A stretch of 64,000 nucleotides of DNA from Rhineura floridana. Taxonomy: Eukaryota; Chordata; Lepidosauria; Squamata; Rhineuridae. The notes beneath the pieces were generated by a model, which saw only the letters and a list, made by a program, of their open reading frames with translations, was not told the origin of the DNA and did not search any database. Below, piece after piece: positions 34,952 to 47,746 of this stretch. The position numbers were made by a program, and so were the translations under genes. Location of the stretch: NCBI RefSeq assembly GCF_030035675.1, contig NC_084482.1, positions 226,033,943 to 226,097,942 of the forward strand. Reading direction: 5' to 3'. Every line of letters starts with the position of its first letter. Positions within the stretch are counted from its first letter, which is position 1.

Positions 34952-35386
34952 AAGGTTATTTGACAAGGCCCGTACACTACGCTCTACTCGGCCCGTACAC
35001 TACGCTCTACTATGAAGGCCCTCCTCCGGGTTCCGACTCATAGAGAAGCCCGGAGGGTGGTGACAAGATCTAGCGCCTTCTCAGTGGTGGCCCCCGAATT
35101 GTGGAACAGTCTCCCCAAAGAGGTGCGCTTGGCGCCAACGTTGTTTTCCTTTCGGCGCCAAGTTAAAACCTTCCTCTTTTCCAAGGCATTTTCATTTTCA
35201 TTTTCATTTCATACAATTTAATTTAAGTTAAGTTAACTTAATTTTGTTGTAATAGATCTCAGATTGTTTTTTATTATGTTTTTGCAGTATTATATTGTGT
35301 GATTTTATTGTATCTCTTGTGTTCACCGCCCAGAGAGCTATTGCTAGTCGGGCGGTATAAAAGTCTAATAAATAATAAATAAATAA
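34952..35386 (+). mobile_element. L2-type LINE 3' end inserted in ERV-A LTR (copy 2 only)
   Basis: The plus strand encodes the L2 reverse-transcriptase end (ALLRVPTHREARRVVTRSSA, LWNSLPKEVRLAPTLFSF). A 3' untranslated region follows, with caccgcccagagagctattg and an (AATA)n tail. At its 5' end about 22 bases (ggcccgtacactacgctcta...) are tandemly doubled at about 34967-35011. Copy 1 has the uninterrupted site at about 2850-2860. Confidence 0.9.
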
Positions 35387-35794
35387 AGGGGACCCAACCT
35401 GTCCAGCAAGGTGCCTTCCAGAAATGGGAACCCCGTTTATTGAAAGGGGTTCAGATTATATACCCTTAGGGAGGGGCTACAGGCCAGGGGGATGAACTTC
35501 ATAAAGCATAAGGAAATCACACGTTGGCATAAAGGTCATGACAAGAGGGGCGGAAGGAGAGGAAGGGGAGATAGGCGAAATTGCCAGGGGCAAGCTGCCC
35601 TTTGTAAATCAGATTATGCAGGCTGCTACAGCCTTGAGATAAAGGCTGGAGCCAGAGTTCTTAAAACAACGAGAGAACATTAAAACAGGAAAAGCACAAA
35701 GCAAATGCAAAACACCTCCTTGCTGGGACAAAGGTTTCTCATCCTTTGGCACATATCGGCTAAAGGTCACTTGAGCATGTGAAAAGCTGAATTC

Positions 35795-36584
35795 TGGAAT
35801 GACGTGATGGAGCTTGATATAGAGAAAATCTATGGAATTAACTGCAGCCATGTGACAATGGAAAAACTCTCAAGAGATGAGCCAGTGCATTTTGTAAAAA
35901 AGAAGAACACAGATATGACTTTACAACAATATTTCAGCAACTTATTCAGAATTGATGGCAAGAAAATATTTGGGATAGAGGAAATTCCCATCAGAATCTT
36001 ATTATATGACTATGGCTATGACAGCAAGATTATTATGGAATACTGATAATGGAAGATTGGACACTGAAATTACTGGACTTAACAGGACTATTGAAGATGG
36101 AAGATGGAATTAATATGGATAATGGAATAATGGCTATTGAAATTATTGGACCTAACAGATTTTGATGAGATGGATTAATCGATATGTTTATTTGGACTAT
36201 GGTTATGACAATAAGATTATTATTATTATTAACGAGATGGATTAATCGACATGTTTATTTGGAGAAAAATTGATAGATATATTTCTTAAAGAATTGAAAC
36301 CTCTCTTTGACTTTTTGTGGAAAGAATAAAGTAATGTTTATGAGATTTGATGATTAATTAAGATAACTACTGGAGGAAAGTGATTTTATAATATAATTTA
36401 AGAGACAGGATTGTTATATATTGTAGACCTACAACTGATTTGATCTGCGACAAATGGGAAGTCAACATTTTATTTTTTTGTTTAATCATTTTTGTTTTGT
36501 TTTGTTTTTTGTCTTTGAATGTTTTATGATTTTGTTTTGTATGTTTTATGAAAATTTGAATAAAAATTATTGTAAAAAAGAAAA
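35795..36584 (+). mobile_element. L1 LINE insertion with target-site duplication (copy 2 only)
   Basis: The 14 bases gaaaagctgaattc occur on both sides (35781-35794 and 36585-36598) and only once in copy 1 (3258-3271), so this is a textbook LINE insertion after the duplication. The first part encodes EKLSRDEPVHFVKKKNTDMT and IEEIPIRILLYDYGYD, which look like an L1 ORF1 end. The following part resembles the end of ORF2 and the 3' untranslated region of the L1 at 55082-57072. Most of ORF2 is therefore deleted. Confidence 0.9.
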
Positions 36585-37029
36585 GAAAAGCTGAATTCAG
36601 TTTGTATCCTGGACCAAAGTTCTTTCTGCAAATCTTCCTGGGATGGGGGTCAGGTTAGGGGCAAATAAATCAAAATCAATTTTATTTCTTCCATAATTCA
36701 TTTTGACCCAACAGTAACCTGCTCTGGGATATATTTTGGACTGAAGAGTGGGATGAACTTGCTACGGCTAATATTTATTTATACAAAAAAAACCCCACAA
36801 TCAGCTTAACATAATACAAATCTCAAAGATGTTTACCTGAAAACACCACAACAACATTCAATAACACTTCCTAAAAATGAGATAAAAACAAAACTGTATA
36901 TCACAACTAACACTGAGCAGTATGCAATTTTTTTTAAAAAATGGATCTCCTCTGAGTAGAAGTTAAGTTGGATACAGGCCTCAGAGTCAGAGTCCACAAA
37001 AGCTAGGGTAAGCATATTAAGCATTTAAA

Positions 37030-37700
37030 GAGCATTGTCACTGTTCCACGAAATACCTGATGGAGGGCATTCCAGAGGGTTGGTGCAATCACAGGGAAGG
37101 TCTGCTTCTGCGTTGTTACCAAGAGACAATCCCACAGTTGTGGTACAGCCAACAAGGATCTGCTCAGGGGATCTTAAAGATCAGCTCGGTCTGTACTGGG
37201 AAAGATGGACTGCTAGATATCAGTGGTCTGAAGTTATTTATGACAGGGTTTCCCAAACTGACCCACAGACCACCAATGGTCTATAAGCTTCATTTGGATG
37301 GTCCATGACATGCCTGTGGATTTGTGATTGAAAACAGGTAGCCCTCATCCGACTCATGAGTGCACCCAGGCATCTGTTTAGAACATGCATGGCCTCTCCT
37401 GATTCAGACATTACAGAGAAATAGCGCTAGGTATCAACATACTGGTGGCACCTTGCCCAAGATCTCTTAACGACTGCCCAAAGTGACTTCATATGCAGCT
37501 CAGTTGCCAGGTACCTGAGGCATTGTCACCCAAAACTACTCTCTGGAACCGACCCTGTAAGTATGAGTGAAACCAGAGTAATTTTGTGCTCTCAACCTAC
37601 AGAGATGGTCCAGGGGGCTATCACAGTCAACGGTATCAAAAGCTGCTGAGATATGCAGGAGAAACAATAGAGTCATACTCTAAGGCTTTTATTATTATTA
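37030..37700 (-). mobile_element. L2-type LINE fragment (copy 2)
   Basis: Duplicate of 3700-4345, with the same AAFDTVD palm motif region on the minus strand near 37625-37660. A (TTA)n run follows at about 37687-37715, longer than in copy 1. Confidence 0.62.
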
Positions 37701-38044
37701 TTATTATTATTATTAAATATGTGAAGGGCACCAAAATATAGAAATGGCGGCAGTTTACTTGACAAGGTACACAGATAAAGAGAATGTGAATGTCCTACAC
37801 AAAAAGTTCCAAAATCCTTCTCCTATAGTAAAAGTTAATGGAGGCCCAAATGTTACCTTTTCATCACCTTTCCTGAAGAGCCACCTTGAGAGCATGAAGC
37901 CTGGCCTGACTGTTAACTGGCTCTCATTTTGCTGAGACTTGGAGCTTATCCTACTTGTGACATCATACGTGATGTCATAGTGATGTGTTTCAATCCAGCC
38001 TGAGCCTGACTCTACAGAAAGTTTTATGGTTTAGTTCATAACTT

Positions 38045-38615
38045 AAAAAGCTGGTATAGCACAGTGGGGAGAACAGCCTGGCTGGGAGTCCAGAGTCTGT
38101 GAGTTCAAATCCCCACTTGTGTCTCCTGGGTGTCAAGGGCCAGCTAAAGATCACCCCCACAGTGAGTGTCTCAGGGTTTACATGACCAGCCACCTGTGCA
38201 GCCGTGGGCAAGCTGCATAGTCCCAAGGAACCCAGTTGCCCCCCAGCTGGCAGTTGCGGACAAGGAAGTGGCAGACTTGTGCAGCTGTGGCAAGCTGAGC
38301 AGGCCCTAGCCAGCTGGGCAGGACTAGACTCAGAGGGAGGCAATGGTAAAGCCCCTCTGAATACCGCTTACCGTGAAAACCCTATTCAGAGAGCCAGTGT
38401 GGCATAGTGGTTAGAGTGTTGGACTACGACCTGGGAGACCAGGGTTCAAATCCCCACACAGCCATGAAGCTCACTGAGTGACTTTGGGCCAGTCACTGCC
38501 TCTGAGCCTCAGAGGAAGGCAATGGGAAACCCCCTCTGAACACTGCTTACCATGAAAACCCTATTCGTAGGGTAGCCATAAGTCGGGATCAACTTGAAGG
38601 AAGTCCATTTCCATT
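38045..38615 (+). mobile_element. Two tRNA-derived SINEs in tandem (copy 2)
   Basis: Duplicate of 4668-5240. The first SINE is truncated and runs into the second at about 38387. The second has A and B boxes and the BovB-like tail. Confidence 0.82.
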
Positions 38616-38895
38616 TCCATAACTTTAACCCGGAAAGGTGTATTAATGCTCAAGTACAACTCTATTTTTACAAACAGGATCAATCCATGTGACCACCCAG
38701 GTGAACTTCTTCTGCCAATTGCAGTCTTCAAGGCTAAGTCAAGTGGGCATGAGTGTGAATATTTTCCCCTTTAAAAAAAGATCTGTATTTTTCATTTATT
38801 TATTTTCTTTCATTTATATCCCACCTTTCTTCTGTCATGGAATCCACGTCAATGTAGCAAATGACTAAAGAGATTCCCCCTGCTTGGGCTCCCAT

Positions 38896-39407
38896 TGTTA
38901 CACTAAAGGCTCTTTTCATCTGGGGGAAGCTCCAATAATCACACCAGATGGGAAACCAAGATATAAAACAACACCTTTATTGATTACCAATATCTTTTGC
39001 AAAAGAGAGACCAGATATTCGGCTAGTGCCAGAAAATCAGTCTGAAGTGTGATTACAAAGGTACAGTTGATATACACTCTCAAGCCCTCCTTAAGACAGC
39101 CCCTCCCTTCTTGCTTGTATCTCTTCAATGTGCTTCATTGTCTTTGCATTGAGCTAGCATTCTAACCTTGAGTGCTCCTTGTGCTGTTCCTACCTCCCCC
39201 AGGCACAATGCATTCTTAGCTCAGTCTCTACATAGTATCTTGTTACATGGGATGAACAAGCTGGTAACAGAACATTCAGCCTTCACAGGCACCATTAGGA
39301 ATTTTTGTTTTCTGCTGTTTCTATGTTAGGTCAGGTTAACTCATTCTCTGCTGTGTCAAATTAACACTACATACTACAGTTCCCAAACTATATCTCATTT
39401 CATTACA
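38896..39407 (-). repeat. ERV-B 3' LTR (copy 2)
   Basis: Same ends as 5517-6029, with the polypurine tract beside it at about 39408-39422. By eye it shares several bases with the 5' LTRs that its own duplicate at 5517 does not. Confidence 0.88.
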
Positions 39408-39439
39408 ATCCCCCCTCAAAAGCATTTAGGGGTTGAAAC

Positions 39440-40390
39440 TTAATCATTTTCCTCTTCTATTGGTATGTCTCTCAGTCCTGGCCTTATGGAGGTATCTTGA
39501 TCTAAAACCTCCAGGCAATCGTGTAACAACTCCCCTGGTTCAGGGATTAAGGTAGCTGGGTTCAAGGTATTGCAAACTGACAGGGTCAGATTATTACGTC
39601 CAGTTAACAAATTCTCATAGGAAGACTGCCTTGAAGAATTGAGAACTTTATCCGCCTTTGTTCCCAGTATTCTGGCTACATCATGTGGGCCTGTGATTTC
39701 CAGCTGTGCCCCCATGACAATTTTCTCAGCCTTTTGCAACAGACACGCTGCTGCTGCTACCGCTCTCAAGCAGGTGGGCCACCCTTTGGCAACAGGATCC
39801 AATACTTTAGAATAGTATCCTATGGGTCGCCATTTGTCTCCCCATTTCTGTGTCAGGACTCGTGAAGCTACTCCCTTGTTTTCGGTCACATACAGTCGGT
39901 ATGGCTTCTGTCCATCTGGTAGGGCTTAGCACAGGAGGGTTGCTTAGGGCTTGTTTCAACTTCCTAAATGCTGTTTCCATTAACTTATCTCATTTCCAAT
40001 CCTTTAGCCCCTCCTTTGTCAGGGATTCATACAAAACAGCCACTTTTATTCCAAACTCAGGGATCCATTGCCTGCAAAACCCCACTAGTCCCAAAAAAAG
40101 CTCTCAGTTCTTTTGGAGTTCTGGGGCTTGGCATACCACATATTGCTTCCCTTCGTTCAGCGCCCAAGGCCCTTTTGCCTTTCTTGATTTGGTATCCCAG
40201 AAACGTAACTTCTTCCTGGCACCACTGCACCTTGTCCTTAGACACTTTATATCCCTTTTTAGCCAATTCCTTCAGAAGAGACCTAGTAGCCTCTAGGCAG
40301 GCCCCCCGGTTTTCCCCACAGACCAGAATATTATCCACATAAACCAAGATCGGGATTTGGGGGTTCCTTTCTCTACACAGAACCTTGGGG
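39440..40390 (-). mobile_element. ERV-B pol-like region (copy 2)
   Basis: RT-end and RNase H-like stretches match those at 6062-7010. It is a fossil and not a host gene. Confidence 0.75.
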
Positions 40391-40825
40391 TCAGTGTATT
40401 TGGTGGGTGATATGTGATCACGTTGTGCTCAATTGCAAGGGTGGTTTCATCTATTTTTGTTGGGCATGCAGTATGTATATTGAGTTCCCCATTTGCCATG
40501 TGTGGTCAATGGGAAAAAGGGGGAGTCGTAGTGTGAGGAGTCCCCATATGCGTGTGTGTATATCTGCATGTGTATTTCTAACTGACACCAAAAAAACTAA
40601 GGCTCTCTCTAATGAACAATGGGATTCACTGTGGGTGGGGGTGTATATGCCAAGGAATAAGATAACATTTATGCAACAGTGTTTAACTCTGCCCTTGTTT
40701 TCCTTTGCACAAAACCTCTGGAACGCATCACCAGCCATACCATCAGGTGGGGTGTGTGAGAGTGGGGGTGGGAGTTATAGCTCTTGGCCTTGCACCTCCT
40801 AGAGTCCACTTGAACTAACCTGGGG

Positions 40826-41176
40826 TTAGCCAAGCCGTACCACTCCCCCCCCTCTTTGAAATGTAGACATATACATCCTTTCACAGTTCTGCCCCCGGGC
40901 TCCAATGCTGACTTCCAATTGGTGTAATTGTGCTATATGTGATAGGATCCATCTCACAAGGGCCATTGAGACAAAGACCAGAATTATTTGAAGCATTAAA
41001 ATCACCACAATGGGGTGCATTATAAGATTTAAACCTCCTTTGGCGTCCTCACCCCAGCCAAACAGGGAATTCCACCATCCATGTGCCTCTATTTGTGAGA
41101 GCTTATCTATAATATGAGTGACTGCATGACGATCATGTGTTATCTGACGTGTAACTTGCACTCCTAAACATTGCAC
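40826..41176 (-). mobile_element. ERV-B env-like TM fragment (copy 2)
   Basis: Duplicate of 7448-7798 with the same hydrophobic anchor. It is a fossil. Confidence 0.6.
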
Positions 41177-43794
41177 TATTCCTAACCATTATTATGACAG
41201 AATGGGAAAATAAACAAATGGGCGAGAAAATAATGATGCAATGGGCCAATACTCTACACTGGTGAACCCCACATCTGAAATAGTCAAATTCTGTAAACCC
41301 CCGTTACGAAATCACTCAGAGGGATTGGAAAAGTAAAAAAAAATCCTAGGAGCAAAACAGCCATAACATATAAATTATGAAAGGGAAAAAAACAACAACA
41401 ACGGTCAACACATCCTTAAAGGACAATGCATAAATAATTACATACAATATTATAATGGACAAAAAACAAGTATCATGGTGTTGAAACATGCTGTGGGATG
41501 GCTTGCACAAAGTTCATCCTCTGGAAACCAGCTGGTCATGTTCAGTGGAAGCTGTAACTGAACTGTGTATGGTTTGCCGATGCTAGGCAGAAAAACTGGA
41601 ATAATGAAAAGAATAATAATTCCCCCTCCCCCCGAGTGACTGTGATAAAGATTGCAAGCTTGCACAACATGGGACATCTCGCCAGAAGAAATAGTGGTGT
41701 CCATTTCAGGTCAATGGTCAAGTAGACCTGTCAGTTCCTGTAGTTCGGGAAGAATGAAGCAGGCCCCTATGCTGTTATGGTAGCACATGCTGGAGAATGG
41801 CACGCCAGGTGCATAGCTATGTCCTGGCCCAGGGCGTGGGTACCGGCTTCATGTCAGTGATCTGTGAGGCTCCAGTCAAAAATGCCTGCAATAAAATCTC
41901 CTGTGACACACACACAAAAGGAAACGTTCCTTTGGGGAAAATGCCTCAGCACAGGAAAGAAAATATAAAAAGACTTCAGAACAAAAGTGAACAAAAACCA
42001 AAATATTGTGTTGCAACTAACAATTTAGCAGCTTTGTACGTTGCACTGAGTATTCCCATTAGTAGTGGAAAAAGATACAATTAAAAAAGTTTCAGACAGA
42101 CAAACACACAACAGGACTACACATTCTAAAAAACCTTTGAGTCTCTCTAGCCTCTGATCATGTACAGAGGTTGCCCATGAAAGTAGCCACGGAAAGCAGC
42201 CTTTAGGAAGAAGGGGGATTACTTTGCAGCTTCTACACAGACTGGAGAAAACAACTTTAAGAAACTTAATAAGAGAAGGGAGCTCCGGAGGAAATAAAAT
42301 CTTGCACAGAGGAATACAAGGAGAGAGAAAGAAAAACAATTTACAGCTGCATTCTTAAATTACCAAACTATACTTATGCTTTAAATCAAACAGTAGAAAA
42401 CTTCTTAATTTCTTAACACTATACCAGAGTGGCAAAAAGGAGATCCTGAAGGTTCTCCTCTATACCCATATAAAAACAAAATAAACATTGTTAACACCTG
42501 GCTTCTACTTCGTCCTATAATCGGAAAGGCAAATGGGATAAAAAGATTAGACTTTTGATCATATACAAATGCAAAAGAAAACCCTCTGTCCGCACAGTTA
42601 TCAGCAGAAAATCTCGGGTCAGTCGAGAACTAATTCCTGTAATTAAATCATGATTTATATGCACGGAAACAACCGCAATTACACAATGAACTGAAAGATA
42701 TAACAGAATTATACCGGGCTGCAAGGGGCAGCGGCTGCGTTGCTCTCTTGGCTGTTTACTTGTCAAGTGGGGGAAAGGAAGGAGGGGTTGTAAATTTAGA
42801 CATGCACATACACAGAGAACAAGCTGCAGTAATGAAAACTAGAACAGAAATTATTCTCTTTTCTTTTCCCTAAAACAATCCACTAATTTTCCCAAGACAT
42901 TTCTTACCCATCACAAATGGCTCTTTAACCTTTTCACTGTCTACGTAGCTCAAACCTTCTGTCTACATCCTGTATGCCTCAATCTTAACAACTACCCTTG
43001 TTCCTCCACATTGTTTCTTCTTTAATCACTTGCTTGGACCAGCAGAGCAAATCTCTTCACATTAACTTAAAAGATTGCTAAAAGCTACCAAAGGAACAAA
43101 TTAGGTTCTTTAAATCTTGTGAAAAACAAGGACAGCCAGCAGAAATAGTAGAATGGACAACACAGCCGATCCAAGCAGCAAGGAAAAACAACATGTTTTA
43201 GGAAGTGACAGTAAAGGGAGGAAAGTTCCCTTATAACATTCCCACAGAAAACCTTCACACAGACACTCAAAGAAACCTTCACACCTCACATATAACCAAT
43301 TCACATTTGAGTACCCAATTCATACACGTCTATTTAGACAAAATCATTCCTAATACCACTCTTATTTCCTGGGAAAATACTACAAACTTTACTCACATGG
43401 GAGCTTCTCTTCCAGTGATGCCCCTGTTCCCATCTTACTGGGTTTTTCAACTGCCTGCTATAGGTCAGTTCCCTGGGCTTTTCAACAGGCTCTCGTCCCA
43501 CGGGCCCCTCGTGAAGTCACCCTTACTCAAGCAGATCTTACCAGGCTTCTCAGTAGGCCTTCTGACTCTCACGACCACACACAGTCATCGACAGCTTCCT
43601 GTTACTCCCTAAGGTATTGGCTTCTCTTGTTTCACTTATTGGAGCTCTGGTTGAAAACTGCTGTGACTTCCACTCTCCGCCTTTTCTTGGCCCCAAGCCA
43701 GGTTAAAACAACCTGGAGTGCTCTCCTTGGCTCGCCAAGGGCGACCTGGAAGGCCAGCAGGTCAGCCAGACCTCGTGGCTGTTCTCGCCAAAAT

Positions 43795-44304
43795 TGTTAC
43801 ACCAAAAGGTTCTTTTCATCTGGGGGAAGCTCCAATAATCACACCAGATGGGAAACCAAGATATAAAACAACACCTTTATTGATTACCAATATCTTTTGC
43901 AAAAGAGAGACCAGATATTCGGCTAGTGCCGGAAAATCAGTCTGAAGTGTGATTACAAAGGTACAGTTGATATACACTCTCAAGCCCTCCTTAAGACAGC
44001 CCCTCCCTTCTTGCTTGTATCTCTTCAATGTGCTTCATTGTCTTTGCATTGAGCTAGCATTCTAACCTTGAGCGCTCCTTGTGCTGTTCCTACCTCCCCC
44101 AGGCACAATGCATTCTTAGCTCAGTCTCTACATAGTATCTTGTTACATGGGATGAACAAGCTAACAGAACATTCAGCCTTCACAGGCACCATTAGGAATT
44201 TTTGTTTTCTGCTGTTTCTATCTTAGGTCAGGTTAACTCATTCTCTGCTGTGTCAAATTAACACTACATACTACAGTTCCCAAACTATATCTCATTTCAT
44301 TACA
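43795..44304 (-). repeat. ERV-B 5' LTR (copy 2)
   Basis: Duplicate of 11119-11627; its outer end is followed by the flank ccat. Confidence 0.88.
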
Positions 44305-44308
44305 CCAT

Positions 44309-45364
44309 CATGGCACTGACCAGATGCAGACCCGCTTAACTTCATCAAGGTGATGCCGTCATGGGCCTTCAGATCAAACCGTGGGACCTCAACCAGAATT
44401 TTGCCACTCAGCCCTCATCCGCCTGCATTCACATCCCCCTCATGGTAGTTTCTGAGTCAAACTCTTGTTCAGGAGAGCCTGCAGAGTTCCAAGCAACCGT
44501 GTCCAGGGCGATGGGGGTGTTTGGGGGCAGGAGAGTGGCAGTTAAGCGGAGAAGGAGGAGAGAGGCGTGCAACTGGTGAATGGAAAGCAGGAAAATGAGT
44601 GTTGAATTCTTTTTTAATTCAGGCCATGGGAGGCCACACTACAAGCTCACACTCTGGGAAGGGAGTCTGGAAGTCAGCACATGCAAAACAACTTTTATTA
44701 CAAACAAGGGAAGGAATAATTCTTCCCTGGCCTATGATTCATTTACATTTATTTACATATTTCTATGATGCCTTTCTGCCAAGGTACCCATGGTGGTTTC
44801 TCACTTCAAAATACCACAGTGAATAAATGATGTAAGATGTCAACCTGGCCCTGTGGGGTGAGGGGACAGTCTGAGTGGAGCAGGCCCCCTTGACGCTGCC
44901 TTTGCCAGCCTCCCTCCCTCTCTCCTTCCTCCCCATAGGGCAGGTGGGGTCCTTGGAAGGAGCCTTCTTGTAGTAATGGGCAATGGCAGCATGAAAAATT
45001 GTCTCCAGTTATTATGGGCTGGGCTGGAGCTCAGCGTGGAGACACACTTGCAGCTGTACTGGTTTCAATGAGTCTCCACCTCTGTTTTCTGAAAGCAGGG
45101 GCACACAATGTTACCCAATTTCTGCCCCTTTTTACTCCAAAGCCTGGGAAATTGGAGACTGAGCACATTTTACCTTGAAGTCAGCTTCATGCGGACTTCA
45201 CTACTCATTGGACATCAACCCTGTTGCCATTCCAGGTGTGTCCAATCAAAACCCTTTGCTGTAGGCTGAGGCAGACATGAGGATTGGCCCAGTACTTTGC
45301 TGTGGGCGGTCCTAAAAGCAGTGGGAAAGGGAGATGCGTCCAGCTGTGGGCAAATCCGTTTCCA
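44309..45364. other. Gene-free stretch (copy 2)
   Basis: Duplicate of 11632-12689. No gene is seen. Confidence 0.5.
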
Positions 45365-45545
45365 ATATGTTGCTTTGGAAATTTGTTTTTTAAAGATCTT
45401 TTTAAAGATGTTTTGTTTTATTACGTTTTAAAGCCTTTTGTTTTTAAAATGTTTTAAAGTGTTTTTGGTGTTTTTGTTTGCCACCCTAGGTTCCTTCTAG
45501 GAGGATATAAGGGCGAGATATAAATTGAATTAGAAATAAAATAAA
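45365..45545 (+). mobile_element. L2-type LINE 3' tail (copy 2)
   Basis: Duplicate of 12690-12868, ending gagatataaattgaatt. Confidence 0.72.
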
Positions 45546-46373
45546 CTGCAACAAGACAAAACCATCTCACTGCTTTTGTTCTTGTGGTGACTTTCATTGT
45601 CCTACGCAGCTGTGTCTTCACCTGTTCTTCAACACACAACCTCTTGTTCTGGGCCTACAAAGAGTAACCCAGGTTTGTATTGAATAGAAACGTTAACACT
45701 TTTGAAATATGTTAAATCTGAAACAGAAACGTGAAACAAGCATCTCATCCAGACTAGTTGCCGGGAGGAAAATAGGGGGAAACTAAATGTTATTAATTAA
45801 GGGTGAGGCAGTTTTTAGTAGCCTTGGCAACAGTTGCTAAGGGGGCTGGAATGTGGGGAAAGGGGGCAGTTGGGGGCAGTTAGGCCAGAGAGGAGGGAAA
45901 AGGAATGAATGGAGGGCCAGTAAGGAGTAAAGTGGGAGACGCCCTCTTGGGTGCACTGCAGTGTGAGGGCATGTTGGAACAAACAGCATAAGGAAAAAGT
46001 CATGTTGCAGGATCTGGAAGCTGGAATTGTCGGAGCAGAATGGGCAGGCCGGCACAAGCAGAATGAAGATGTTGCCTGATTCTGTAAAAACAACAACAGT
46101 TGTTAGGCTCGAGGGGAATCAGTAGAGTCTATGAAACAAAAGGAAAAAATCTGACGAAATAACAGCAGAAGTTGGCGTTGAGGAAAGGAAAATTGCTCAA
46201 AGTTACTGTATGTATTAAAAAAAGCTGATAAAATTATCACACAGTGGTTCCTTCATAGACTCTGCCTAAAGGGCTCAAACAATCTCATGATCATGCGAGA
46301 TGGAAAAGACAGGCTCTCAATAGCCCAGGAGATACGTTAGGCACCAAACTTTGCAGGCAGAATTCAAGGAATT

Positions 46374-46550
46374 ACCTTGCCCTTGATTCTGGTGTTCATG
46401 CAATTGGTCTCACAGGCAATCTTTGGGTAAATCCTTGGATCTTTGGCAAGAAAAATGATAATTATAAGGAGAGAAACATTGCCTGGAGTCTCTGTGTGGC
46501 TCGAGGCGCAGGAGCACAGGTGGGAGAAAACATGTTTTTGAGAACTCAGT
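46374..46550 (-). promoter_or_regulatory. Block related to the V2R upstream region (copy 2)
   Basis: Duplicate of 13696-13870 and related to 30126-30306 near the V2R start. No V2R exon follows. Confidence 0.45.
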
Positions 46551-46795
46551 GAAGACGTTCCATACTCTTGACAGGGGTCAGTGTAGGGGAAAAGGTGATG
46601 AAATAATCTGGACAATCTCCTTTTAATGAATGCACAGGGTTCACCCGAGTTCCCTTTCAATCTCGTGGCCCTGCAGAGCTCCACTTGCCAAACACTGTGC
46701 TGACCAACGCACACCCTAAGCACTTCTCTGAACTTAGGAGATATCCACAATGGCAGATCAAAAGAGAAAAATCCCACCAAAGATTCTCAGGTCTA

Positions 46796-46940
46796 GGGAT
46801 GTTGTTGTTGTTATGTGCCTCCAAGTAGACTATGACTTATGGCCACCCTATGAATCAGCGACCTCCAAGAGCATCTGTTGTGAACCACCCTGTTCAGATC
46901 TTGTAAGTTCAGGTCTGTGGCTTCCTTTATGGAATCAACC
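46796..46940 (-). mobile_element. BovB/RTE-tailed SINE-like repeat (copy 2)
   Basis: Duplicate of 14118-14262. Its inverted partner is missing here because the duplication stops first. Confidence 0.6.
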
Positions 46941-47072
46941 CATCCAGAAGGAGACTAAGGCAAAGTTCCAAGGCAATATTGTGAAATAGGGAGTGGCTGG
47001 TGGTGCTGCCTAGCAGTGGGATCTTGTGAGATCTGTGCTAGAGCCTGTGAGAGAACAAATAAAAACCAGGAT

Positions 47073-47684
47073 CCGGACTGGTGGGACCTGACAGGTGGTG
47101 GCAGCAGGTGGGATCCTAACAAGGCACCTTGGAACTCCAGACCAGTCAGCCTGAAATCAATCCCTGGGAAAATTCTGGAGCAGATTATAAAGCGGTCAGT
47201 TTGTAAGCACCTTGAAAACAATGCAGTGATTACTAGAAGCCAGCAAGGATTTATCAAGAAGAAATCTTGCCAGACTAATCTTAGTTCGTTTTTTGATTGG
47301 GTAACCTTCCTGGTAGACTGTGGGAATGCTGTGGATATAATATATCTCAACTTCGGCAAAGCTTTTGACATAGTGCCCCATGTTATTCTGATTAGTGAGC
47401 TAGCTAAATGTGGGCTGGGCGGCTACACAATTGTACTCAAAGAGTGCTTATCAATGGTTCCTTCTCAATCTGGAAGGAGACAACAAGGGGGGGCACTTCA
47501 GGGCTCTGTCCTGGGCCCAGCACACTTGGAATTTTTGTTCATACTCACAAGCTGGATATGAACCAACAGTGCGATGTGGCTGTAAAACAGGCCAATGCTA
47601 TCTTAGGCTGCATTAACAGAAGTTAACAGAAGTATAGTTTCCAAATCACATGAAATACTAGCTCTCCTCTGTTCAGCATTGGTT
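47073..47684 (+). mobile_element. CR1 LINE cut by the duplication junction
   Basis: Duplicate of 14395-15006 (RPVSLKSIPGKILEQIIKRS, IIYLNFGKAFDIVPH). In copy 1 the CR1 goes on to 15415; here it stops at 47684 and MHC-II exon 1 begins. Plus-strand transcription of this CR1 would run into the MHC-II gene. Confidence 0.88.
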
Positions 47685-47746
47685 GGTGGCGGTGCTGGCG
47701 GTGCTGGTCTCCCCTCCGCAGGTGCTGGGCGTGGAGGAGCCTCCAG
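47685..47746 (+). pseudogene. MHC-II beta exon 1, 5' part missing
   Basis: It encodes VAVLAVLVSPPQVLGVEEPP plus one base, a hydrophobic signal-peptide core and the start of the mature chain. The donor is gtgagc. It has no start codon. Confidence 0.8.

Larger units (their letters stand above)
33650..36713 (-). mobile_element. ERV-A, 5' part of a gamma-type endogenous retrovirus (copy 2)
   Basis: Same layout as 1737-3383: LTR at the right, a primer-binding site of tRNA-Pro type beside it (34826-34843), leader, then a gag-like region (33650-34318) that is more complete than in copy 1. It is a fossil with several breaks and no pol, env or 3' LTR. The LTR is interrupted by an L2 piece and an L1 piece that copy 1 lacks. 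Confidence 0.8.
34846..36713 (-). repeat. ERV-A 5' LTR (copy 2) with two nested LINE insertions
   Basis: The LTR ends match those at 2751-3383. Its span is 1868 bp against 633 bp because of the insertions at about 34952-35386 and 35795-36584. Confidence 0.85.
38896..44304 (-). mobile_element. ERV-B, endogenous retrovirus with two LTRs (copy 2)
   Basis: Duplicate of 5517-11627 without the CR1 insertion, so it is 5.4 kb. LTRs lie at 38896-39407 and 43795-44304 and ccat flanks both ends (38892-38895, 44305-44308). Pol-like (about 39440-40390) and env-like (40826-41176) pieces appear in the same unusual order. It is a broken fossil with multiple breaks. Confidence 0.86.
31916..47684. repeat. Segmental duplication, copy 2
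   Basis: Direct-oriented copy of 1-15006. Its right end at 47684 is fused to MHC class II beta exon 1. It holds its own L2 (about 34952-35386) and L1 (35795-36584) insertions, absent from copy 1, and lacks the CR1 found at 8630-9328. The distance between matching points is 31.9 kb at the left and 32.7 kb at the right. The V2R gene lies between the copies. Confidence 0.97.
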
